NCBI GenBank assembly: GCA_028292505.1
Contig: JAQGMF010000030.1
Location: forward strand, 86,824-150,823
Length of the DNA: 64,000 bases
Source of the DNA: Rhodocyclales bacterium
Lineage (GTDB): Bacteria > Pseudomonadota > Gammaproteobacteria > Burkholderiales > Rhodocyclaceae
Direction of reading: 5' to 3'
Part shown: positions 9,267 through 16,872 of the stretch, in pieces
Numbering within the stretch: position 1 is the stretch's first letter
Layout: every line of letters starts with the position of its first letter
Position numbers and translations under genes: made by a program
The notes under the pieces: generated by a model
Told to the model about the DNA's origin: nothing
Database searches by the model: none
The model's input: the letters and a program-made list of their open reading frames with translations, nothing else

Positions 9267-10301
9267 GTGCTGCTGCGCATTACCGTTCTTCAACATAAAG
9301 GCGCACCGCTCGCAGCGGCGCTCGCCTATATGTTTGACGAACGTGGAGGCAGCATCGGTCGCGAAGACTGCAATCTCACGCTGCCCGATACGACACGCGT
9401 CCTGTCGCGCGTCCAGGCGCAGATCGTCTTCGCCGATGGTTTATTCAAGCTGCTCGATCAAGGTGGCAACCCATCGGTGGTCAACAGCCTGCGTGTGGGT
9501 CGTGGCAATTCTCGCGTGCTCTATGACGGCGACATAATCGAAATCGGCGACTACAAGCTACGCGTCAAATCCATCGGTACCGCCGCGCCGCGCGGTAGCG
9601 TCGAGCCGTCAGCGCAGCGCAGCGTCTTGCCCATGCTCGGCGAAGAGCTTGCGCCGCCCATCGTGCTCGATCAACACGAAATCGCCAACGCCGACGCCGT
9701 CACGGAAAGCCCCGCTGAGCACGTCGTGCCGGCGCCCGAAACCGATACGCTCGAAATGACCTTCGATATGGATGTCGAGTTCGACGATGACGACGTGGAA
9801 GATCACGACGAGCATGACAAACAGCACGACCCAAATGCCACGGTTGGCCTCGACAGCCCCATCCGCATGCATCCAGTCGAGGTGCCGGAAGTAGTGCCCG
9901 AAATCATGCTGGCGGCACACGAACTTCAAGCGCCTGTAAGCCTCGAACAAGCCGCCATGCTATCGGCATTGTGTCGCGGACTCGGCCTGCCGGTGCCGGA
10001 AACCGTGGCTAACATCCTGCCTCAGCACATCGGTATCGTTATGCGCAGGGCCATGCAGCAGGCATTGGCCGGCGTATTGGCAAGCTTCACGCCCGAAGAT
10101 CTGGAAAAACGACTCGCCGACCGCGCGCTGCAACTCGAAGCCCCTCCCACACTGGACCGCAAAAGCAAGCTATGGGAACTGTTCGAGCAGCGCCACGCGG
10201 AAATTTCGCACGCAGCTGAAGATCAATTCCATGCGCTTTTCGGCAGCGAATTCCGCAAGGCTTGCGAAGCACAAATCGACTATCTGCAAAAGCAAAACTG
10301 A
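9267..10301 (+). CDS. FHA-domain T6SS regulator, short form (copy 1)
   Basis: 344 residues from the GTG at 9267, chosen for the GGAGA six bases upstream and because the copy at 42535 begins with the same LLRI sequence; a TTG at 9237 extends the frame. The N-terminal FHA domain (about 1-95) has the phosphothreonine-binding signature GGSIGRED...LSRVQAQI, and should bind the kinase's phosphorylated target or the kinase itself. An acidic linker follows (EFDDDDVEDHDEHDKQHD). The C-terminal region matches the TagH/ImpI type but lacks a stretch of about 70 residues that is present in copy 2. It lies between kinase and phosphatase. Confidence 0.85.
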   Translation: MLLRITVLQHKGAPLAAALAYMFDERGGSIGREDCNLTLPDTTRVLSRVQAQIVFADGLFKLLDQGGNPSVVNSLRVGRGNSRVLYDGDIIEIGDYKLRVKSIGTAAPRGSVEPSAQRSVLPMLGEELAPPIVLDQHEIANADAVTESPAEHVVPAPETDTLEMTFDMDVEFDDDDVEDHDEHDKQHDPNATVGLDSPIRMHPVEVPEVVPEIMLAAHELQAPVSLEQAAMLSALCRGLGLPVPETVANILPQHIGIVMRRAMQQALAGVLASFTPEDLEKRLADRALQLEAPPTLDRKSKLWELFEQRHAEISHAAEDQFHALFGSEFRKACEAQIDYLQKQN

Positions 10302-10317
10302 AACATACGAGACACAC

Positions 10318-11088
10318 ATGCTTGCACTGAAAACAACCTATACATCGCAAACCGGGCAGCGCAAGCGCAACGAGGACACCTGTGGCTACTGGACCTCGGA
10401 CACGGCCTGCTGCTGGATCGTGTCGGACGGCGCGGGCGGCCACGGCAGTGGCGACATCGCCTCGCAACTAGTCGTCAACACCACTCTGGAACAATTCTCG
10501 ACGCTACAGGAAGTCAGCGAACAAGCCGTCACCGACCTCACCACCGGCGCACATGCTGCCGTCATGTCGCATAAACATGACAATCCCGATGGCGACGATA
10601 TGCACGCCACCGCAGCGCTCCTGCTGATCGATGCGGACACCCGCCACGCCGTCTGGGCGCATGTCGGCGACACGCGCATCTACCTGTTCCGACAACGCAA
10701 ACTTGCATTGCAGACGCGCGACCACAGTCTCGTGCAGCAACTCATCGACGCAGGCTACGGCAACGAAGAAATCATCCGCACCCATCCGCAACGCAATATG
10801 CTGACCTCGGCCATCGGCAGCGGCGACGAACTGACCATCAGCGTATCGGGCGCGCCGATCCTCGTCGAGGAAGGCGACATGTTCCTGATCTGCACGGACG
10901 GCTGGTGGGAATATGTCGAAGAACATGTCATGGAAGAAATGCTCCAGGACGCGAACACCGAGCAGGAATGGCTCGATGCCATGGCTGCGCGCGTCGAAGC
11001 GAGCGCCAAGGAAAACGCCGACAACTACACGGCAGTGGTTGTGCTGGTTGGCGAGATGACCGAAGTCACGACGGTGATCCGGACCTGA
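10318..11088 (+). CDS. PP2C-family Ser/Thr phosphatase (PppA-like, copy 1)
   Basis: 256 residues from the ATG at 10318; an upstream frame overlapping the FHA gene is rejected because the paralogue starts at the matching place (MIEFQTSYISETG). PP2C motifs are complete: RNEDTCGYW, VSDGAGGHGSGD, HVGDTRIYLFR, DHSLVQQL, CTDGWWE and the final DNYTAVVV, giving the aspartates that hold two Mn/Mg ions. It should remove phosphates placed by the neighbouring kinase, switching T6SS activity off, as PppA does in Pseudomonas. The gap to the FHA gene is 16 bases, so the three genes probably form one operon. Confidence 0.9.
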   Translation: MLALKTTYTSQTGQRKRNEDTCGYWTSDTACCWIVSDGAGGHGSGDIASQLVVNTTLEQFSTLQEVSEQAVTDLTTGAHAAVMSHKHDNPDGDDMHATAALLLIDADTRHAVWAHVGDTRIYLFRQRKLALQTRDHSLVQQLIDAGYGNEEIIRTHPQRNMLTSAIGSGDELTISVSGAPILVEEGDMFLICTDGWWEYVEEHVMEEMLQDANTEQEWLDAMAARVEASAKENADNYTAVVVLVGEMTEVTTVIRT

Positions 11089-11463
11089 TACCGATTACCA
11101 AGTAGCGAAATTCGCGCTGACCGTCGTTGAAGAACATGCCATCGGCATTTACGCGCAATTGGGCTCTCTGTGCTCGTAATCCGAAGCCGCTCGTCTATGA
11201 AGCCTGATTGGCGCGCTCTGTGACCGTCGCTCTGACTATGTCTTTGCGTACCACAGGTGCCGAATCGTATTGCGCGGCAAGGGATTTTCGCGGCCGACTC
11301 AAGATTTGAACCGTTCGAACGCCGAGGCTGGCAGGCAAAGCCCGCTCCCCCTTCGTGGCAAGAAGAGCGAAAGATGGAAACTTTTCGCCGCGCTCATCAT
11401 CGCTTATCATCATGGGCATGTCAGCCCCACAGTTAAGCCCTCACGACCTGTTCTTGCGTATTC
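11089..11463. other. Intergenic region with weak operator candidate
   Basis: 375 bases with no gene-like frame. The only structure I note is TTGAACCGTTCGAA at 11306-11319, an imperfect palindrome with a central CG as in LacI-family operators. It could be an autoregulatory site for the regulator that follows. The rest is featureless to my eye. Confidence 0.3.
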
Positions 11464-12513
11464 ATGACTGACAACACGTCGACCAAAGTGCCAACGCTTT
11501 CCGACATCGCCGCTGCCGCCGGCGTCTCCATTCCCGCCGTTTCCAAAGCGCTCAATGAACGTGAAGGCGTTAGCGGCGCCACCCGTGATCATGTTTTGCG
11601 CATTGCGCAAGGACTGGGTTATCGCAAGCGCAACGCGCGGGCGGCGGAGCAAGTGCCCGGACGTCTTCGCCTCATCACGTTTGATCGTTTCGTATCCAGC
11701 GACCGTTTCTACGATGCGATTGTGCGGAGCGTGAAGGATGAAGCCGCCCAAGCAGGTCTTTCGATTGAGTTGCAGTTGCTGCGAGGCGCAGAAGACGCCG
11801 CCGATGGCGCACAAGCACTGCTGCAGTCAGAGCGACCACAAGCGCTGATCCTCATTGGCGTCGATATGCCGGAATTACTCGATGCGGTCGCACAACTTGG
11901 CTGTCCTGCCGTCATCGTTAATGGCATGGACAAGCAGATGCGTATTGCCAGTGTGTCGCCGGACTATCACTCGGGCGGCTGGCTGGCAGCTCGCCATCTC
12001 ATCGACGCAGGCCACCGCGACATTGTGCATGTGACGCATCCGCATCGCATTTCCCTGCAACAACGTCTCGCCGGTTTTCGCGACGCGCTTGAAGAGGCCG
12101 GCATCGCATTCGACCCGGCACGACATGTCATTGACATTTGCAGCAAGCAACTGCTGAGTACAGAAGCGCAACAGGTCATGGAGCGTTACCTGGCACGCGG
12201 CAAGCCAAGTTGCACGGGCTTTGTTTGTGCATCGGACATGATCGCACTCGGTGTACTTCAAGCCCTCACCGCCACGGGGTACAGCGTGCCGCAGGACTTT
12301 TCATTGATCGGTTTCGACGACCTCGCCGTAAGTACATTGTCATCCCCCGCTCTGACAACCATGGCTGTCGCGCGAGAGCAACTTGGCAAAATTGCGGTGC
12401 GCCTTCTGCTAGAGCAACTCGGCAACTCGGCCCAGCCGATTCGCCGTGTCAGTACCGGCGTCCGCCTTGTGAAGCGCGATTCTGTCCGGCGTCTCAACGG
12501 CCCGAACCCGTAA
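11464..12513 (+). CDS. LacI-family transcriptional regulator
   Basis: A 349-residue regulator. The N-terminal helix-turn-helix and hinge are clear (LSDIAAAAGVSIPAVSKALN, then GYRKRNARAA). The periplasmic-binding-protein-like effector domain occupies about 65-340 (ALILIGVDMPELL, GFVCASDMIALGVLQALTATG, LIGFDDLAVS, LTTMAVAREQLG). LacI-type proteins generally repress catabolic genes until a sugar or sugar acid binds. It stands directly upstream of the GH88 hydrolase, same direction with a 177-base gap that contains repeat-like promoter elements. The effector is therefore inferred to be a uronate or unsaturated oligosaccharide. Confidence 0.92.
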   Translation: MTDNTSTKVPTLSDIAAAAGVSIPAVSKALNEREGVSGATRDHVLRIAQGLGYRKRNARAAEQVPGRLRLITFDRFVSSDRFYDAIVRSVKDEAAQAGLSIELQLLRGAEDAADGAQALLQSERPQALILIGVDMPELLDAVAQLGCPAVIVNGMDKQMRIASVSPDYHSGGWLAARHLIDAGHRDIVHVTHPHRISLQQRLAGFRDALEEAGIAFDPARHVIDICSKQLLSTEAQQVMERYLARGKPSCTGFVCASDMIALGVLQALTATGYSVPQDFSLIGFDDLAVSTLSSPALTTMAVAREQLGKIAVRLLLEQLGNSAQPIRRVSTGVRLVKRDSVRRLNGPNP

Positions 12514-12609
12514 TTCCGTCCTGATCCTGTAGTTCGCGGTATCGCGCGCACTCAGTGGCACCCGCCGCTGACGTTTCACGCGACGGCATGTTCCTTTGCG
12601 CGCAAATTA

Positions 12610-12658
12610 ACGAAACATTTCGTTTTCTATTGACTTTCGTTTCGGGAATTTATATTTT
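12610..12658 (+). promoter_or_regulatory. Candidate promoter and operator for GH88 gene
   Basis: A perfect palindrome ACGAAACATTTCGT (12610-12623) overlaps the first of two direct copies of TTTCGTTT (12618-12625 and 12636-12643). A -35-like TTGACT lies at 12630-12635, and 17 bases on is an AT-rich -10-like element (TATTTT, 12653-12658). A repressor bound to the palindrome or repeats would cover the -35. It is plausibly the target of the LacI-family regulator encoded just upstream. Confidence 0.5.
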
Positions 12659-12690
12659 GACGGACGTTATGAACGGATCACGTCCTCATC

Positions 12691-13872
12691 ATGTTTTCAG
12701 CTCCACCCCAAGGTTATTTCAGCAATAGCGCCTCATCGTGCAGGGTCAAGGCTTACGAGGAGGCTCTGGGCCGCTGCGTTGCCCGGCTGGAACAGGCTAT
12801 GCCGGTGATCGGTGTCCGAAACACGAAAATTGGCAGGAAAGACTTTTCGTGGGATTACGGCAACATCGGTGACTGGGCGCTTGGTTTTCACGCAGGACAA
12901 CTCTGGCTAGCCTATCAATTGACGGGCGAAGCACGCTTTTCCAACAATGCCCGCGCGCGGCGACCGGCCTTCGATGCACTCCTGCGCAACCCCGCCCGCC
13001 ACGATCACGATCTGGGCTTCCAGTTTTCGCTCAGCTGTGTCGCAGACTGGCTCATGACCGGGGACGAGAAGGCGCGCAGCATGGCGCTCTCCGCGGCCAC
13101 CGCGCTCAGTGCACGCTTTCAGATTGCAGGTGCATATCTGCAAGCCTGGAATGCCGAGCCGCGCGATCCGGCGCGAACCGCGCTGGTGGCTGGCCGCGTC
13201 ATTGCGGACTCGATGGAAAACATTGCATTGCTTCACTGGGCTTGCGTCGAAACGGGCAATGCGTTTCTCGGCGAAATCGCCCAAAAGCACGCAGAGACTG
13301 TACGGCAGCGCATCGTGCGTGCAGACGGTTCGTCATTTCACACCTTCGTTTTTGATCCGGCCAGTGGTGAGCCGTTGCGTGGAGAAACCTATCAGGGCTT
13401 CGCTCATGACTCGTGCTGGTCTCGTGGGCAAGCTTGGTTGATCCATGGCTTTGCGCTGGCTTATCGGCGCAGCGGCGACCCTCGCGATCTGGAGACGGCG
13501 ATCAAGCTCGCAGTGAAGGCCGAGAGCCTACTGGGCGATCAAGAAGTACCTCCTTGGGACTACTGCCTGCCCGATGGCGAGGTTCGCCATCTCGACAGCT
13601 CGGCTGGTGCCATCACAGCCGCTGGTGTACTGCTGCTCGCTTCGCTGACCCCTACGCAGGAGTCGTCACGCTGGCGGGCATTCGGCAATCGGCTCATTGA
13701 CGGGCTTCTTGAAAAGTGCGACCTGACACGCAATCCCGATGCACTTGGCATGCTCGACTTCGGCGCGGCCAACGTCAACAAGGGGTTCAGTCGCAATATG
13801 CTGCCCTATGGTGACTATTTTTTCATGGAAGCTCTCATGCGTGCGCTCGGCCACACGCAATTCTTCTGGTGA
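12691..13872 (+). CDS. GH88-family unsaturated uronyl hydrolase
   Basis: A 393-residue glycoside hydrolase of the GH88 (alpha/alpha)6-barrel family, which removes the 4,5-unsaturated uronic acid left at the non-reducing end by polysaccharide lyases. The two catalytic aspartates appear conserved as Asp107 in HDLGF and Asp173 in ADSMEN. Other family blocks are WSRGQAWLIHGFALAYR and DSSAGAITAAG. There is no signal peptide, so it acts in the cytoplasm on imported oligosaccharides. The neighbours fit this: a regulator upstream, a binding protein and a PL7 lyase downstream. GH88 usually prefers unsaturated glucuronate, so the polymer may not be pure alginate. A GH105 enzyme is less likely. Confidence 0.85.
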   Translation: MFSAPPQGYFSNSASSCRVKAYEEALGRCVARLEQAMPVIGVRNTKIGRKDFSWDYGNIGDWALGFHAGQLWLAYQLTGEARFSNNARARRPAFDALLRNPARHDHDLGFQFSLSCVADWLMTGDEKARSMALSAATALSARFQIAGAYLQAWNAEPRDPARTALVAGRVIADSMENIALLHWACVETGNAFLGEIAQKHAETVRQRIVRADGSSFHTFVFDPASGEPLRGETYQGFAHDSCWSRGQAWLIHGFALAYRRSGDPRDLETAIKLAVKAESLLGDQEVPPWDYCLPDGEVRHLDSSAGAITAAGVLLLASLTPTQESSRWRAFGNRLIDGLLEKCDLTRNPDALGMLDFGAANVNKGFSRNMLPYGDYFFMEALMRALGHTQFFW

Positions 13873-13985
13873 GCAAATCCTCATCGCAAGGCAGCCAAAT
13901 AAAAAACCGGCTCGAAGTACATGAAATGATTTTGTCATAACAACAAAGCAACACAAAACATCCCAGGTCGATAAGGAGGTCGCCC

Positions 13986-15944
13986 ATGAAAAATACGCTC
14001 AGCTCACAACAGCTTGACCACTGCGCCCCACACAATACGCTGCGCCGCTCCGTCCTTTTTGTCAGTCTCTCGCTATGTGCCGCGCTGTCGTTACCAAACG
14101 TGGCAGATGCGTTCACCGAAGCGCCAACGCTGACACGCCAGGTGACTGACGGCAAGCTGGCGAGCATCGCAAAACGTCTTCCCGAGAAACCGGAAGTCAT
14201 CAAACCTTTCGGCACGCCGGGGCGCTACGGTGGTGTCTTGCGTACCGCCCTGCGCGGGGGCGCTGACTACAACGCCATCACGCGCCTGGTAGGGCCGCAG
14301 GGGTTGACGCGTTGGACGCCCGATTACACCGACGTGGTGCCGAACGTTGCCGAGTCCTGGAGCGCCAACGCTGACAATAGCGAATATACGTTCAAGCTGC
14401 GCCAGGGAATGCGTTGGTCCGATGGTGAGCCGTTCAATGCTGATGACATTTTGTTCGCCATGAACGATATCGTCGCGAACAGACAATTCTTCACCACGCC
14501 GCCCTCGCGCTACGTCATCAACGACAAGCTGGTGAGCGTCAGCAAGATCGACGACTACACGGTGGTGTTCAAGTTCGCAGGCCCGTATCGGCGCTTCATC
14601 AAGGAACTGGCCGCGCCCGTTGCGCAGCATCCTGTGCTGTATGCCAAGCACTACTGCAAGCAGTTCCATCCAAAATACAACGAGCATATCGCCGACCTGT
14701 TAAAGCAGTACAAGACCGGCGACTGGCAAACGCTGATGCGCGTGAAATGCGGTGATGTCGAAGCGGCGACACGCTGGGGCAATCCCGATCGGCCGACGCT
14801 CGATCCATGGCTTATCACTACCCCCTATGGCGCGAGCACGACGCAAACCATCATGCGTCGCAATCCTTACTTCTGGCAAGTCGATACCAAGGGGCAACAG
14901 CTGCCCTACATCGATCAATTGCAGTTCAGTACGATCGATGAAGTCGAGACCATTGTGTTGGCGGCGATCAATGGGCAGCTCGATTTCCAGCTACGCCACA
15001 TCAACCAGGTGCAGAACCGGCCCGTGCTCGCAGAGAATGCCAGCAAGGGCAAGTATGTCCTGTTCAGCTCCGTCGACACCGTTGCCAATTCAGCGGGCCT
15101 GTATCTGAACTACACGACACAAAAGCCACAACTGCGAGAGCTGATCCGCAACAAGGACTTCCGTATCGCACTGTCGCTAGGCATGAACCGATATGACATC
15201 AACAACATTATCTTTCTTGGACAGGGGCAACCGCGCCAGATCGGCCCGGTCAAGGGCTCCCCGTTCTACAACGAACGCCTTGCCACGCAATACGTGCAGT
15301 ACGACCCCAAGACCGCCAATCAGCTGCTGGACAAACTGGGGCTGACCAAGCGCGATGCGGATGGTTATCGGCTCTACCCCAACGGGGGGCGTATTTCCTT
15401 GAACGCTATCGTCAGCTCGGCCATGAGTTTCCAGGTCGATACGCTTGAGCTCATTCGTCAGCAATGGGCAAAGCTCGGCATCGAGCTCATCGTCAATGCG
15501 TCGGAACGCTCGCTCTACTACGAGCGTGCGCAGCGCAACGACTACGACATCAGCATCGAGGTGTTCAGCGGCGGCATACAGCCAGAGGCTGATCTGCACA
15601 CGTTCCTTTCCCTGAATCGGGCCGAATCGCGGCAAAGCCTATTGTGGGTGCAGTGGTTCGAGAGCAATGGCAAACAAGGTGACGAGCCAACGCCAAACAT
15701 GAAGAAACGCATGGCCCTGTATGAAAAATGGATGGTCGCCAACCAGCAGAAGGAAGCCGATGACTTGCTCAAGCAGATATTTGAACTTGCGGCCGACGAA
15801 TTCGATGTCCTCGGCACGGTTGGCCCGACCAAGCTTACGGGCGTGCGCAATAGCAGGCTGACAAACGTCGTCGACAACATGCCTTCGTCATGGGCCTATC
15901 CGACGCCTGCACCCGTACTGCCACAGCAATGGTTTTATAAATAG
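13986..15944 (+). CDS. Family 5 extracellular solute-binding protein (oligosaccharide/peptide type), copy 1
   Basis: 652 residues from an ATG preceded by a strong AGGAGG (13974-13979). A signal peptide (LFVSLSLCAALSLPNVADA) precedes the mature protein. The family 5 (OppA/DppA-like) fold is shown by YTFKLRQGMRWSDGEPFNADD, IDQLQFSTIDEVETIV and the late DYDISIEVFSGG. Most family 5 proteins bind peptides or nickel, but some bind oligosaccharides. Here the flanking GH88 and PL7 genes suggest oligouronides. No permease or ATPase gene is present in the window. A paralogue alignable over its whole length lies at 52806, also beside lyase genes. Confidence 0.88.
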   Translation: MKNTLSSQQLDHCAPHNTLRRSVLFVSLSLCAALSLPNVADAFTEAPTLTRQVTDGKLASIAKRLPEKPEVIKPFGTPGRYGGVLRTALRGGADYNAITRLVGPQGLTRWTPDYTDVVPNVAESWSANADNSEYTFKLRQGMRWSDGEPFNADDILFAMNDIVANRQFFTTPPSRYVINDKLVSVSKIDDYTVVFKFAGPYRRFIKELAAPVAQHPVLYAKHYCKQFHPKYNEHIADLLKQYKTGDWQTLMRVKCGDVEAATRWGNPDRPTLDPWLITTPYGASTTQTIMRRNPYFWQVDTKGQQLPYIDQLQFSTIDEVETIVLAAINGQLDFQLRHINQVQNRPVLAENASKGKYVLFSSVDTVANSAGLYLNYTTQKPQLRELIRNKDFRIALSLGMNRYDINNIIFLGQGQPRQIGPVKGSPFYNERLATQYVQYDPKTANQLLDKLGLTKRDADGYRLYPNGGRISLNAIVSSAMSFQVDTLELIRQQWAKLGIELIVNASERSLYYERAQRNDYDISIEVFSGGIQPEADLHTFLSLNRAESRQSLLWVQWFESNGKQGDEPTPNMKKRMALYEKWMVANQQKEADDLLKQIFELAADEFDVLGTVGPTKLTGVRNSRLTNVVDNMPSSWAYPTPAPVLPQQWFYK

Positions 15945-16036
15945 TCATCGCGATCAATCGCTATCCAAGAAGGGGCATCAGTATCACCAGATGCAGCCAG
16001 ATTGTAGTACCGCAAATCTTGAATTTTTGAAAAACC

Positions 16037-16822
16037 ATGCAGCAAGAAACACAATATGTCTCTGGCATTCATCTGAAAGCAGTACTGCTAGGGACGATGC
16101 TGCTGAGTTCAATGCCGGCTTTGGCAGCGGCGCCAGGCAACGTGTTCGACTTTAGCCACTGGATACTTCAATTACCGACCGGTTTGTCCGGGCACCCAAC
16201 CGAGATCAGTGGACCCAGGCTGGTTGAATATTCGGACGAATATTTTCAGCTTGCTCCCGACAACTCGATTGCTTTCTTCGCGCCGAACAATGGCACACAG
16301 TTCAAAGGCTCAACTCATCCACGCACCGAGCTCAAGGAAACAACAGCCGACGGCGTAACGACTGCTGCCTGGGATCCATTTGACGACGGGAAACACGCGC
16401 TGGCCGCAGAGCTCAAAGTCACTGTAGCGCCGTCGAAATTGTGCATCGGGCAGATTCACATCGGTTCGGTCCTGCGCGGAATCCACCAAGCCACCACAAA
16501 GCCGCTGATGGAGCTCTATTACGACACGAACGGCGACATTATCGTCGGCGGCAATAGGGACCCCTTTGACGCCAGCGGTCGACAGGTGCCAACCCGGATT
16601 GGCAATATCAAACTGGATACGAAGTTCTGCTACCAGATCACGGCGAGCACAGGAACGCTAACGGTTGTGCTGAATGGCATATCGCACTCATGGCCAATCC
16701 CGACAAGCTTTCAGGATTACGGCGAGTACTTCAAGGTTGGCGATTACAACCAGACGAACAGCTACGGCAGTGGCACTATAGGCACACGAGTTAACTTCTA
16801 CGCCATAAGCGTCGAACACTGA
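16037..16822 (+). CDS. PL7-family alginate lyase (secreted)
   Basis: A 261-residue protein, the size of a single-domain PL7 lyase. All three family motifs are present: RTELKE (96-101), QIH (139-141) and YFKVGDYNQ (231-239). They contribute the arginine, glutamine/histidine and tyrosine of the beta-elimination site in the jelly-roll cleft. In this family QIH is associated with preference for guluronate-containing (G or MG) substrate, and QVH with polymannuronate. A signal peptide (AVLLGTMLLSSMPALA) ends near residue 31, so it works outside the cytoplasm. The start lacks a good ribosome-binding site. It is the last gene of the GH88 block and converges with clpV. Confidence 0.9.
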   Translation: MQQETQYVSGIHLKAVLLGTMLLSSMPALAAAPGNVFDFSHWILQLPTGLSGHPTEISGPRLVEYSDEYFQLAPDNSIAFFAPNNGTQFKGSTHPRTELKETTADGVTTAAWDPFDDGKHALAAELKVTVAPSKLCIGQIHIGSVLRGIHQATTKPLMELYYDTNGDIIVGGNRDPFDASGRQVPTRIGNIKLDTKFCYQITASTGTLTVVLNGISHSWPIPTSFQDYGEYFKVGDYNQTNSYGSGTIGTRVNFYAISVEH

Positions 16823-16839
16823 ACTACATGATAGAGAGC

Positions 16840-16862
16840 CACGAAGGTCACAGACCTTCGTG
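16840..16862. terminator. Hairpin between convergent PL7 and clpV genes
   Basis: A perfect 10-base inverted repeat (CACGAAGGTC and GACCTTCGTG) with a 3-base loop lies in the short gap between convergent genes. There is no clear T-run on either side, so it may be a weak terminator or an RNA-stabilising hairpin for both transcripts. Confidence 0.5.
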
Positions 16863-16872
16863 ACTCACGACG

